Origin: Myroides odoratus DSM 2801
Lineage (GTDB): Bacteria; Bacteroidota; Bacteroidia; Flavobacteriales; Flavobacteriaceae
Assembly (NCBI RefSeq): GCF_000243275.1
Contig: NZ_CM001437.1
Coordinates: 800,703-864,702 of the forward strand
Length of the DNA stretch: 64,000 bases
Direction: 5' to 3'
Numbering within the stretch: position 1 is the first letter of the stretch; each line of letters opens with the position of its first letter. Position numbers and translations under genes: made by a program. This document shows, piece after piece, positions 18,105 to 26,520 of this stretch. Under the pieces are notes generated by a model. It saw nothing but the letters and a program-made list of their open reading frames with translations. It was not told the origin of the DNA and did not search any database.

Positions 18105-20492
18105 TTATTCCTCAAGCCAGCCATTTGTTTCAAAATCAATAGGCGCTAGATTATTTTTTCGTTGATTGGCGATTTCGCTTTGTTGCGTTGCTTGTATTCT
18201 AGTTCGTTCATCTTTTTTAGATTCTTTGTAAGCTTCCAAACTTTCTTTTCCCTTAGCAGCAATTTGAGCTAAATACACTTCTTGTTGAAACTTTTCATCT
18301 TCTTTTGGTTTGTTAATCTGATTCAAAGCTTGTTGTTTCATTAAATCAATTTGAGCCATTTCAGAAGCGAACTGCAAATCGATTTGTTTTTTGAACTGAT
18401 AAGCTTCTGTATCTGCTTGAACTTTTGCTTGAGCGGCCATTGCATCATTTTGAGATTTAACTTGAAGCATACGCTCATTTTCTTCTGCTCTCATTTGCAT
18501 ATTCTTTCTTCTTCGGTAAGCCAAGTATTGTTTTGCTAGTTTAGGATTGGTCTTGAAAATATTCATAGCTTCTGATTTTTCTTCAACTGATATAGATCCT
18601 TCTTTTAAAGCTATGTTCATATCTTCTCTAAACTCTTGCATCGCTTCCATAGCTGGTACAATATTGAAAGTAAATCCGAACTCGTGAAGATGTCTATTTT
18701 TCAATACTGATAAGTGATCGTTGAAATGCTTTGATATTACATTGTCATACAACTTTCTAATACTTGAAGCTTCAGAGTAATTGTAAATAGATTGGATGCG
18801 TGTTGATATCAATTCGCTTAGTTTTAAACGGAATCTAACCCAAGTATCAACGATATCTTTTGTTGCGCGATTACCTGCCAACCTGTTCATCTCAGAAACA
18901 CCAACTAGAGCATTTGCGTCAATGGATCCATCAACAGCCGGATTAATACCAGTATTTTCTCTGATCAAATTGTAGTCATTTGCCCAACTATTTAATAAAG
19001 TTGTAATTTGATTGCCTTGCCCAGCTGGTTTTACGTTTACAGCCCCAGTGTCTTTAATCCCATATTCTCCAGCATCAATTCTCTTTCTAAGTACAATACT
19101 TTTAGTTTCGAATAAATCAAATGCTTCTTGCCAAGCGGCTCTTTTAGTCCCTCCTTCACTTGGCAAATTAGCTAACGCATCTAAATCAATTTCGATTACA
19201 TCCGATCTCAACTCATTTAATAATTGCTTAATTTTTAAAGCTGTAAGCTGCATTCCATCAGCAATAACTTCTATCTCATCAGTAAACGCATATAGTACAT
19301 TATTTCTAATATCTAAAGCGTGAGTTAAGAATGGAGACATCGCTTTGTTCATTACATCATCGTATAGATTCTCACATTCTTTCCACTCATATAAGTAGTC
19401 TGAACCAATAACGTAATTCCCTTCAAACCAAGTGTCAAATGTTTTTTCTAAAACGCCTGTATCAATATGGTCAGGAGCTATAAAATCATCATTACGCTTT
19501 GATAATTTTACAACTTCACCTTGTCTTTTTTTCTGTTTGTATTTGATGGTTTTTACCGTTTTCCAAGCGAAACGAAGTACGTCAACTTTATGGCCTTGCA
19601 ACTTATCGTAGTTTTCTGCAGGAGTTAATCCTTGGCTCCAAGTATATCCGTATCCAAGTGCGATTTTTCTTGCTTGTTCAAGTCCTAATCCACTTTCACG
19701 AATCAAGTCTGAAACAGTTATTGTATCAACAACTCCCTCATAAAACTTATCATCGAAATTATTTTTCTTGACAAAGGAGTGCACGTAGTTTTCGGGGTCC
19801 ACATAAGCTACTTTTACACCATCACTTTTATCAGTATAAACGCGAGTAACCATTATTCCGCAATTGACTAAATCAGCACGGAGTTGAGCGTCCAATTCCA
19901 GCCAATCATTCGTTTTCAAAATCCAATCGATAAGGAGTTCTTCAGCAATCTCAATCTTTGGGCGATCTTTAATCGCGATAAACAATTCAAGCTCTTCTTC
20001 GTCTTCAGGGACGAATGAATTAGGCATTAGATTAATACCAAGCTCTTTTAAAGTATTGTTTAGCATTAATTTACTCACCATACACTTACGGTAATTGTCC
20101 ATCTTTTCCTCATTCATTTTGACTGTTATTTTATCAGTCGAACGAATATCAAGCGAATAATTTTCTGGACTCATTCCGTTTATTACAATGTTGCAAAATT
20201 TACGTGCGATGTTGATATATCGGAAGTCAATATTCAAATACTTCAAGCTGTTTTTATTACTAGCAATAAGATTTTTAAATTGATTTACATCTTTCTCGCC
20301 ACGGACAAACTTTCGCTTATTTATAATGTAATCTCGTCTAGTATTGAAAGCACAAGAACCGCTGCCTATTACACCACCACCAAACCATTGGCTAGCTATA
20401 AATCGAGCGATATTAAGTCCGTACTCTTTATCTTTCTTTTGCTCAAATGGAACAAAAGGATCTATTGGTTTTAAATTGTTGTCTTGTTTCAT
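18105..20492 (-). CDS. Portal protein
   Basis: A 795-residue protein directly downstream of the large terminase, overlapping it by 4 bp (ATGA). Portal-like features are an N-terminal helical wing (LNIARFIASQWFGGG), a strand-rich clip region (NCGIMVTRVYTDKSDGVKVA, then YVDPENYVHSFVKK), a long stem-helix region around residues 520-580 (TGINPAVDGSIDANALVGVS) and a C-terminal coiled barrel rich in Gln, Glu, Lys and Ala (residues about 665-770). The size matches portals of crAss-like and related Bacteroidota phages, which are larger than typical 500-residue portals. It forms the dodecameric DNA channel at the capsid vertex. Confidence 0.8.
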   Translation of the reverse strand: MKQDNNLKPIDPFVPFEQKKDKEYGLNIARFIASQWFGGGVIGSGSCAFNTRRDYIINKRKFVRGEKDVNQFKNLIASNKNSLKYLNIDFRYINIARKFCNIVINGMSPENYSLDIRSTDKITVKMNEEKMDNYRKCMVSKLMLNNTLKELGINLMPNSFVPEDEEELELFIAIKDRPKIEIAEELLIDWILKTNDWLELDAQLRADLVNCGIMVTRVYTDKSDGVKVAYVDPENYVHSFVKKNNFDDKFYEGVVDTITVSDLIRESGLGLEQARKIALGYGYTWSQGLTPAENYDKLQGHKVDVLRFAWKTVKTIKYKQKKRQGEVVKLSKRNDDFIAPDHIDTGVLEKTFDTWFEGNYVIGSDYLYEWKECENLYDDVMNKAMSPFLTHALDIRNNVLYAFTDEIEVIADGMQLTALKIKQLLNELRSDVIEIDLDALANLPSEGGTKRAAWQEAFDLFETKSIVLRKRIDAGEYGIKDTGAVNVKPAGQGNQITTLLNSWANDYNLIRENTGINPAVDGSIDANALVGVSEMNRLAGNRATKDIVDTWVRFRLKLSELISTRIQSIYNYSEASSIRKLYDNVISKHFNDHLSVLKNRHLHEFGFTFNIVPAMEAMQEFREDMNIALKEGSISVEEKSEAMNIFKTNPKLAKQYLAYRRRKNMQMRAEENERMLQVKSQNDAMAAQAKVQADTEAYQFKKQIDLQFASEMAQIDLMKQQALNQINKPKEDEKFQQEVYLAQIAAKGKESLEAYKESKKDERTRIQATQQSEIANQRKNNLAPIDFETNGWLEE

Positions 20493-22714
20493 ATCGCTTT
20501 AGAAATGTATCCAGTGTTATCGTATGTTTGAAATGGGTTTATATCGAGTGGTTTTTCGGGCTCTTCTTCTTTTATTACTCTTCTATTTCCAATTATTGAT
20601 AAAGAAGAAGAAATGTAGGCATCGAATCGAGTTCTGTTATCAGGATCGGTTTCTTTCCATTGTGTAAGAGTTCTATTAAACGGCATATTTCCCATTTCCC
20701 CTATAGGTCTGTTATTGGTTGTTCTGGCGACTCCGATACTATCCTCTATGTAAGATAGTATCACATAAAACTGGGTATCTCTTATTTTTGAACCTTGAGG
20801 GTTTACTCCTCCAAATTCCTTCTCTTGCTCGCTTAATTCTTTCCACAATTTTTTATGAGGGTCGTTTAAAATAAACCAGCGATATTTCCTTTCAACCAAA
20901 TACCTAAGAAAGTTTTCATTAGCAGCTTCAGGAAGTATAGGAACTCCCCAATAAACCATAGCCATAATAACATCCTCAAAAAACAATTCTACTTTCTTTG
21001 GCCGGAATAAATACTCCATTATAAAGGTATTGTTGGGGAAATATGGATTGTCTTTAGTATGTAAGTGCATTGCGCCATCTGAACCTCTACCATCAACAGT
21101 TTTACTTCTATTGAATGGGTCAACTCCAATACATCCTAAATGCTCATTAGCCGGAGCAAAAGCGGAAATACCATGTTTGCTTCTTTGTATTTTTTTATTT
21201 CTAATATCAGCAGGAGGATGACAACCGTTTAAAACCCAGAATCTACCATTTATAGGATCAGGAGTCCAAATAACTTCACCATCTTTTATTCCGTTTTTCC
21301 AGCTTAAATTACCTCGTTCAATAGCATCATTTCCATTTTCATTATCACCTAATTCTTCTTCATTATGTTCGATTTGTTCAGTAAGATGGACAACATTAAA
21401 CGCGCAATCACTACTTTCATCTCGGAAAGCATCCGCAGGAGTATCAGGAAATTGACGTTTAAATTCATATTCTTTTTCAGGATCTCCTTTTAATGATTCT
21501 ACTTCTTGCTTTAGAAAAGTATCAGCGCCAATTGAAACCTTTTTTCCAAGGTCGTTTGTGATTGGCTCTTTTGGATCTTCAACGATACTAAATCCGTACT
21601 CATCAAAGAAACCCTCTAAACAGTATTTAGCAGCAATGAATATTCGATACAGTCCTGACTTGGTTTGCCCGTTCTTGTTTCGGTTCGCTATATTGCTGTC
21701 ATCCCAAATTTTCTTGAATCCTGCACCACCTTTTTTCATTGCGTTTACAGTAGAAACAACCATTGACTTACCAACGATATTACTACCTAAACGGTGGGCG
21801 GTTTTTACAATTTGCCAATATTCATCAAATGGTACTTCTTTAGGGTATTTTCCTGATTCATCCAGAAGTGAACGGAATATTTCCTCACCATCCATCGCGT
21901 TCATTTCGGTATTATGCCAGGAGATAGAAGTGTCAAGTCCTTGGCCTTCCTCTACTGTTTCGCCTTGTTTTCGCTTTTTGGTTTGCTCAGTAAATACAAG
22001 TTCAGTCTTTGGGGTATTGGTACCATCTGTTTCGGGTTTAAAGAAAGGAGGGTATCGTTTAAAGGCACGAACTAAACGATTGAATATCTTTTTAGCATCA
22101 TTACCTTTCTTTGATATCATTCCAAGAATTTTATTTTCATGGATAGAACCACTTTCAAGCATTTCGTTATTACCTAGTGCAGAGGCTCCGAAACGTCTGT
22201 TCTTTACATACTGCATTCCATAGCAGCGTTCATCAGCTTTACAAGCTTCCCAAAAGATCATTAATTCATTTTGGATGATACGAAGCTTTGGATAGTCTGA
22301 CCCCTCACGGAACCATTGTAAGAAATGCCAATAGGTACCAGTCATATAAACTGGTTTACCATTTAAGTAAATCCAAATACCCTCATCACGATACTTGAAT
22401 TGTCTTTCTACAAATTCAGAAAACTTTGCATCCCAGCAATTCTCAGCATTCATTCCTTTGGGCAATTCTTCTCTTACCCATTTTTGAAGCTTTTGAGGTT
22501 TATCGAAATTGATTATTTCTTTTTTATCGGGTATTTGAGGTAACCCAATTGGAATGCCGTAAACGTCATATATTTCGCCTAGTGTACCATCTTTAGAGAT
22601 AATGACGATATTTAAAATAGGGTTGTATCCGTATTCCCAAGACTTTGTTTTGTTCTTGGCAATTCGGAGTTTTTCATCAACTCTATCTTCAATCTTAGTA
22701 CCTAAGTAATACAT
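20489..22714 (-). CDS. terL: Terminase large subunit (DNA packaging ATPase/nuclease)
   Basis: 741 residues. The N-terminal half has an adenine-site and Walker A-like segment (YVKNRRFGASALG, about residue 170), a Walker B with catalytic acid (RSLLDESGK, about residue 290) and a coupling motif (MVVSTVNAMKKGG). The C-terminal half starts an RNase H-like nuclease fold with IGVDPFNRSKT near residue 530, whose Asp would bind metal, and later acidic residues (LPEAANENF; DNRTRFDAY). The Walker A is deviant (no GKT/GKS), as in other phage terminases. The enzyme pumps DNA through the portal and cuts concatemers. Length over 700 residues fits Bacteroidota podoviruses. Confidence 0.85.
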   Translation of the reverse strand: MYYLGTKIEDRVDEKLRIAKNKTKSWEYGYNPILNIVIISKDGTLGEIYDVYGIPIGLPQIPDKKEIINFDKPQKLQKWVREELPKGMNAENCWDAKFSEFVERQFKYRDEGIWIYLNGKPVYMTGTYWHFLQWFREGSDYPKLRIIQNELMIFWEACKADERCYGMQYVKNRRFGASALGNNEMLESGSIHENKILGMISKKGNDAKKIFNRLVRAFKRYPPFFKPETDGTNTPKTELVFTEQTKKRKQGETVEEGQGLDTSISWHNTEMNAMDGEEIFRSLLDESGKYPKEVPFDEYWQIVKTAHRLGSNIVGKSMVVSTVNAMKKGGAGFKKIWDDSNIANRNKNGQTKSGLYRIFIAAKYCLEGFFDEYGFSIVEDPKEPITNDLGKKVSIGADTFLKQEVESLKGDPEKEYEFKRQFPDTPADAFRDESSDCAFNVVHLTEQIEHNEEELGDNENGNDAIERGNLSWKNGIKDGEVIWTPDPINGRFWVLNGCHPPADIRNKKIQRSKHGISAFAPANEHLGCIGVDPFNRSKTVDGRGSDGAMHLHTKDNPYFPNNTFIMEYLFRPKKVELFFEDVIMAMVYWGVPILPEAANENFLRYLVERKYRWFILNDPHKKLWKELSEQEKEFGGVNPQGSKIRDTQFYVILSYIEDSIGVARTTNNRPIGEMGNMPFNRTLTQWKETDPDNRTRFDAYISSSLSIIGNRRVIKEEEPEKPLDINPFQTYDNTGYISKAI

Positions 22715-22740
22715 TCCTATTTAAGTATTTAAACTTCAAT

Positions 22741-22770
22741 AGGCTTTTTGTTTTGACAGTTATTTCTTAG
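22741..22770 (-). repeat. Short repeated 3'-flanking element, copy 1
   Basis: Immediately after the stop codon of the 116-residue gene the minus strand reads TAACTGTCAAAACAAAAAGCC. A near copy (TAACTGTCAAAATACAAAAA then GCC) follows the holin gene at 24781-24806. In both cases the stop codon TAA is the first part of the repeat. Confidence 0.55.
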
Positions 22771-23110
22771 TGTGTCTTTTTAAAGGGTTTTTATTGGCTG
22801 GTGAGGATTTTACTTCATCTTCATTTTCTACAACATCCCAAAACGTAGGATCGTGTAATTCTCTTTCTAATTCATTAATCTTCCCAAGTATTCCATCTGC
22901 TCTATCTAAAGCAGCATCTCGTACACCTAAGAAAGAATACAATTGTTGCTCTGCAGTTTTTATTATATCGCCGTCTTTATCTGTAATATCAGAGAAAGTG
23001 GGAAGTGGTTTAGACACTGCATCAAAAGTATCATCTACTAATTTTTGATACTTCTCAATAAGTGTAGGAATTTCTTTTTTTCGTTTCTCTTGTAATTTTC
23101 CGTTATCCAT
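22760..23110 (-). CDS. Small pre-terminase protein (candidate small terminase subunit)
   Basis: 116 residues from the ATG at 23110; an upstream TTG at 23119 would overlap the previous gene. It is an acidic and basic helical protein (KRKKEIPTLIEKYQKLVDDT; RADGILGKINELERELHD) with a short basic tail (NPLKRHTKK). Position immediately before the large terminase, and helical content, are what a small terminase subunit would show. No recognisable helix-turn-helix DNA-binding segment is clear. It may equally be an unassigned conserved phage protein. The gap to the upstream GroES-like gene is 1 bp, so the two are coupled. Confidence 0.45.
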   Translation of the reverse strand: MDNGKLQEKRKKEIPTLIEKYQKLVDDTFDAVSKPLPTFSDITDKDGDIIKTAEQQLYSFLGVRDAALDRADGILGKINELERELHDPTFWDVVENEDEVKSSPANKNPLKRHTKK

Positions 23111-23111
23111 A

Positions 23112-23705
23112 TTATCCAACTTTAGCTAAACAATCTTTCGTTCGAATCCAAGTATATTCTTTGCCATCAATATAAACATCAACTCCGTAGTAATCGTTGT
23201 AACGAATGGTGTCGCCTTTGATTACTTCATCCCTAAGCAAATCAGCATTTGGAATTTGCACAACGGCAACTCCTTTGATTTCTTTCGGTCTGGCGATTTC
23301 AGTAATAATTAATCCTGATTTATTTTCTTCTCCTGAGTCCATAACCTTAGAAACAATTAGATTTTCTCCAAAACCAATCCATTCGCTTTGACTATCTTTT
23401 CTAACCGCAATTATCATATTTGCTTGAACTTTAAAAAATCCCTTGTGTCCTGAAATTTCATTGTTCGCTCCTTTACCATGATCATAAAGATTTTGAAAGT
23501 AAATAGTTGGATCAATAAAGGCCTGATAACCTACAATATCCTCGCCCTCATAATTAAGAGGCATTGCTTTAATTTCAACTTCGCGTTGTGCCAATCGCTT
23601 TTGAAGAAAACGATTATCTCCAAAAAGCTCTAAACCACTTTCTGTTTTGAAAGTTTCATTAAAAACAACATCAGTATAAACAATAAAGTCATGTAGTGAT
23701 TTCAT
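23112..23705 (-). CDS. Tandem GroES-fold protein
   Basis: 197 residues with two segments that each read like a GroES chain. The second (about residues 110-197) has ENLIVSKVMDSGEENKSGLI, then GVAVVQIPNAD, VIKGDTIRYNDYYGVDVYID and EYTWIRTKDCLAKV. These follow the GroES order of mobile loop before SGLI/SGIV, GDkV, and dGkeY..ir..D. The first (about residues 8-105) has VYTDVVFNETFKTESGLELF followed by a longer insertion. A separate single-domain GroES-like gene lies at 33937-34191. A role as a co-chaperonin for capsid folding with host GroEL is plausible, as with T4 gp31. A structural use of the fold is the alternative. It begins a transcription unit with terminase and portal. Confidence 0.6.
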   Translation of the reverse strand: MKSLHDFIVYTDVVFNETFKTESGLELFGDNRFLQKRLAQREVEIKAMPLNYEGEDIVGYQAFIDPTIYFQNLYDHGKGANNEISGHKGFFKVQANMIIAVRKDSQSEWIGFGENLIVSKVMDSGEENKSGLIITEIARPKEIKGVAVVQIPNADLLRDEVIKGDTIRYNDYYGVDVYIDGKEYTWIRTKDCLAKVG

Positions 23706-23730
23706 AGATAAAAACTATTATGAATTGATT

Positions 23731-23786
23731 CAAAGATAGAAAAAATTTATACAATTATTACACATTCGATATGTAATGATTATATA
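23731..23786 (-). promoter_or_regulatory. Phage late promoter (GroES-like/terminase/portal unit)
   Basis: TATCTTTG occupies 23738-23731 on the minus strand, 26 bp before the start at 23705. About 50 bp of upstream sequence closely resembles 31933-31984, including AATTGTATAA at the same distance from the -7 box and TAATCATTAC farther upstream. The 5' part overlaps the end of the spanin gene. Confidence 0.65.
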
Positions 23787-24214
23787 AAAAATCTTTTTAA
23801 AGACTTCCTAAAGACATATACACCAACTGAAATAATTGCCAAGAGTATAATTATTGGCCACCAACTAAATTGCTTTCGGTCAATATGTTTGTCTTTTTCT
23901 TGACTTTTGTCTTTTTCAGATTGGTCTATATCTGTTTCGGTCTGTTTTGATTTTTCTTCTAGAGTTTCCTTTTTCTGTTCTTTCTTTTCGGTAGAAGGAT
24001 TGTAGATTTTCCTTTTTCCTGCTTCTTCAATGATAGAATCAGCTCGAAAGTTTTCAGTGTAGATGTATTCGGAAAGGCTTTTTCGTTCGTTTTCAAGCTC
24101 TTTAATCTTTACAGAAAGATTAGTTTCAATATCATTAATACGCTTGTGTAAATCAACTTTACGCGATCCACAACCAATAACAATAAATGATAATAGGACG
24201 ATTAAATACTTCAT
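23780..24214 (-). CDS. Probable unimolecular spanin (outer membrane lipoprotein plus C-terminal membrane anchor)
   Basis: 144 residues. The N-terminus MKYLIVLLSFIVIGCGSRK is a lipoprotein signal with a lipobox Cys near residue 15. The middle (residues 25-105) is a highly charged helical or coiled-coil stretch rich in Glu, Lys and Gln. The C-terminus has one membrane segment (WWPIIILLAIISVGVYVF) and a short basic tail. Having both a lipid anchor and a transmembrane anchor on one periplasm-spanning chain is the hallmark of u-spanins such as T1 gp11, which fuse inner and outer membranes at lysis. It directly follows the amidase (2 bp gap) and holin, completing a lysis cassette. Sequence similarity is not expected in this class. 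Confidence 0.75.
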   Translation of the reverse strand: MKYLIVLLSFIVIGCGSRKVDLHKRINDIETNLSVKIKELENERKSLSEYIYTENFRADSIIEEAGKRKIYNPSTEKKEQKKETLEEKSKQTETDIDQSEKDKSQEKDKHIDRKQFSWWPIIILLAIISVGVYVFRKSLKRFFI

Positions 24215-24216
24215 AA

Positions 24217-24759
24217 CTATTGATTTTTATCCCATTTAATTAACCAATTCGAAACTATTTCAACCAAACAATCTTCATTTTCGTGAAATGCTTTCATGTC
24301 TCCAAGATTCGTTATAAATCCAAACTCAATCAGAACTGTAATTCCTCCTTTGGATAATATCCCGATTTTACCTCTTGCAGTTTGAGATTCTCTTCTAACA
24401 CCTCTATTAGGGATCCCCATTGCTTTAGAACAGTTATCTACTAATTCTTGTGCAGCTATTAAGGTTTCAGAGCTTGCATTGTCATGAACAAATACTCCGC
24501 ATCCTGAAGCTGTTGGCCCTGCTGCATCTAAATGCATATCAAGCAGAACATCTCCTTTTACAGGTCGGATTCTAGATTGATATTGAGTATTAGTTTCGTG
24601 ATTTTGGTCAGTAATATATTTGTGACCTAATAGTTCAAGTCTTTTGATAAGTTTATTTCTAAACCTATCCATTTCTTTCATTTCAATAAATCCATTCGCG
24701 ACTGCTCCTGGATCATTGTCGTGATGCCCAGCACTAGGGTAAGACATTTCGTTTGCCAT
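24217..24759 (-). CDS. Phage endolysin: N-acetylmuramoyl-L-alanine amidase (Amidase_3 type)
   Basis: 180 residues, a single Amidase_3 domain. The zinc ligands and catalytic Glu are visible in order: His in SAGHHDNDPGA, Glu in NGFIEMKEMDRFRNKL, His in LLDMHLDAAG, and Glu in TVLIEFGFITN. There is no signal peptide, so export would depend on the holin encoded 43 bp upstream. The enzyme cuts the bond between muramic acid and L-alanine in peptidoglycan. The spanin gene follows after 2 bp. Confidence 0.9.
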   Translation of the reverse strand: MANEMSYPSAGHHDNDPGAVANGFIEMKEMDRFRNKLIKRLELLGHKYITDQNHETNTQYQSRIRPVKGDVLLDMHLDAAGPTASGCGVFVHDNASSETLIAAQELVDNCSKAMGIPNRGVRRESQTARGKIGILSKGGITVLIEFGFITNLGDMKAFHENEDCLVEIVSNWLIKWDKNQ

Positions 24760-24780
24760 TTCAATTCAGTTTAAGGTGAA

Positions 24781-24806
24781 AAGGCTTTTTGTATTTTGAC
24801 AGTTAT
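24781..24806 (-). repeat. Short repeated 3'-flanking element, copy 2
   Basis: Second copy of the element at 22741-22770, again starting with the TAA stop codon of the upstream gene (here the holin) and ending AAAAAGCC. It lies in the 43-bp gap before the amidase. It may be a processing or antitermination signal; the sequence alone does not decide. Confidence 0.55.
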
Positions 24807-25330
24807 TCTTCTTTATTTTTACTATCGAAGAATGCTTTTAAATCACCATTCTTCTCGAAGTCATAAAGTTTTTTCATTATAAATTCAGGAGGATATTTTC
24901 CCCTACTTAAAATGTGGATGTTTTTTAAAACTTTAGATGTTGGATATAACAATGTTGTTATTTGAATTAACACCTTAAAAGCTTCTCCTACTAGATTATC
25001 TCCAGCTGTGTATCTTAGCATTTCCAACATTATATAGACTACAGATACTGCTAGTATCATGAAAGCATTTCTAACTAAGAAATCCCACCAACTAAAGCTT
25101 TTATTTCTCAAATGAAATACTACACCAACCCCCATATTAACAGCTAATGCAATAATCATAAATTGACCAAACTGTTGATTTTCTGTAAACCACCAATTTA
25201 TTTGACTTAAAATAAAGGCGACTGGGGCTAATCTAGTGATTATAGACAGATAGTATTCTAATCTATCCGACCATTTAACGCAGGGCTCTGACAGTAATGC
25301 AATTCTAGTAAGGATTTGTTGTAGGCTCAT
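24803..25330 (-). CDS. Phage holin
   Basis: 175 residues with hydrophobic segments at about 32-48 (LAPVAFILSQINWWF), 55-73 (FMIIALAVNMGVGVVFHL), 85-105 (FLVRNAFMILAVSVVYIML) and a weaker one near 120-132, ending in a charged tail (FIMKKLYDFEKNGDLKAFF). This layout and tail are typical of the holins found next to amidases in Bacteroidota phages. It forms inner-membrane lesions that release the endolysin. It is adjacent to the coiled-coil gene (1-bp stop/start overlap) and upstream of amidase and spanin. Confidence 0.7.
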   Translation of the reverse strand: MSLQQILTRIALLSEPCVKWSDRLEYYLSIITRLAPVAFILSQINWWFTENQQFGQFMIIALAVNMGVGVVFHLRNKSFSWWDFLVRNAFMILAVSVVYIMLEMLRYTAGDNLVGEAFKVLIQITTLLYPTSKVLKNIHILSRGKYPPEFIMKKLYDFEKNGDLKAFFDSKNKEE

Positions 25331-25623
25331 TACTCCATGTTTTGAAATTCTCCAGTCATTGGATTGATATTTACCCTTCCATATGTTTGTGTTAACTCAT
25401 TGATCAGCTTTTGTCTTTCAAAAATAACTTCTGAATTGGAACCATCTAAAACACTTTTCGCTTGTTTAAGTTCAAACTCACGTTGATATAATTCAGCAGC
25501 TTGCTGATTAATTTGTTCAAACTTCTGATTCGATTCTTGAAGTTTTGCTAAATGCAAGGAAGAAATCTTGTTTACTTTTTCTTCAACTGATTGCTCTACT
25601 GGTGTTTGTTTTTCTTTGTTCAT
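25330..25623 (-). CDS. Small coiled-coil phage protein
   Basis: 97 residues, almost entirely a charged coiled coil (EKVNKISSLHLAKLQESNQK ... ELYQREFELKQAKSVLDG) with a short C-terminal motif YGRVNINPMTGEFQNME. Proteins with a long coiled coil and a YGkv.iN..tGe ending are frequent between tail-fibre and lysis genes of Bacteroidota phages. No function is known to me. The stop codon overlaps the holin start by one base, and the upstream appendage gene ends 8 bp before its start. Confidence 0.55.
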   Translation of the reverse strand: MNKEKQTPVEQSVEEKVNKISSLHLAKLQESNQKFEQINQQAAELYQREFELKQAKSVLDGSNSEVIFERQKLINELTQTYGRVNINPMTGEFQNME

Positions 25624-25631
25624 TTTATTAT

Positions 25632-26519
25632 TTAAATTAAAGGTTGTTTTCTGAAAATTCCTGACCTAGCTTCTCCAATGTAAATCTCCAATACTGGTAA
25701 ATCGTCAATGTTCATTAGGCCATAATCAATTGTTATTTTGTTTTGTCTAAAAGCTTCAAATGATAGTTTTTGATCTGGTTGTATTAAGTTTTCAAAATAT
25801 CGAATGCAGTTAGTGCCTGTAATACTTTGAATGTGAATTTTAGCAGGATATTCACCACTTAAAAATGTCTCGAAAAAATCAATAACCTCTTGACTATTTG
25901 TTGTTAGTGTTGAATTGTTCACACTATAATTCAAAGCATTTGCAAGGTCTTGGTGATTGATGTATTGCGTTCGTTCTAGGTTGAAAATATCTAGTTGGGC
26001 GAGGATATTAAAATTCAAAACTATATGTCCTATAGGTCCATAGTCTGTCGCTTCTGCATACATGTAATAGAATCGCTGCCTTGTATCTTCTGTAAATAAA
26101 ACACCGTCATCAGACCATAATAAATCAACGTATCCCAAACGTGTTTCATATTGCCCAGCTCCACCACCATAACTAAACCCAATTTGGTTGTTTTCAAGAT
26201 TTTCTCTTTTAATTACATCACCAACAATCAGGTTGAAATTAGGATGAGAAGCATAATCACTACTTCTAACATTCATATTGTTTATTTCGGCAATTTTCAG
26301 GGCCTTAAATTCTCTCCCTTGATTTGGTTTATAAGGAGGGAAAGTGTCCGTAGTTACATCATTCAAAGTAAGGTTATACCCTTTAGAGACATCATTTACA
26401 ATACTAGTTAATTGGTTATCGTGGCTAATATCCTTATCCGCCCAAGTGATAACATTGCTGCCGGTTCTTATACTTGAACTAGATGTATTTCTAACTGCTA
26501 TCAATTTCAATTCTGCCAT
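25632..26519 (-). CDS. Appendage / tail-fibre protein with PPY-type beta modules
   Basis: 295 residues from the ATG at 26519 (MAELKLIAVRNTSS). The longer reading from 26582 would overlap the previous gene, so it is rejected. The N-terminus resembles that of the next protein upstream (MSELKIVATN). A segment LNDVTTDTFPPYKPNQGREF matches a module (LT.N..T.DT.PPY.D..GD) that is repeated in the neighbouring 264-residue protein. The rest is beta-rich with aromatic positions typical of receptor-binding or decoration proteins. A 1-bp gap to the upstream gene suggests cotranslation. The exact location on the virion is not known. Confidence 0.55.
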   Translation of the reverse strand: MAELKLIAVRNTSSSSIRTGSNVITWADKDISHDNQLTSIVNDVSKGYNLTLNDVTTDTFPPYKPNQGREFKALKIAEINNMNVRSSDYASHPNFNLIVGDVIKRENLENNQIGFSYGGGAGQYETRLGYVDLLWSDDGVLFTEDTRQRFYYMYAEATDYGPIGHIVLNFNILAQLDIFNLERTQYINHQDLANALNYSVNNSTLTTNSQEVIDFFETFLSGEYPAKIHIQSITGTNCIRYFENLIQPDQKLSFEAFRQNKITIDYGLMNIDDLPVLEIYIGEARSGIFRKQPLI

Positions 26520-26520
26520 A

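Noticed and set aside
21558..22223. A 221-codon plus-strand ORF
   Set aside because: It is antisense to terL across its conserved ATPase motifs and shows no domain.
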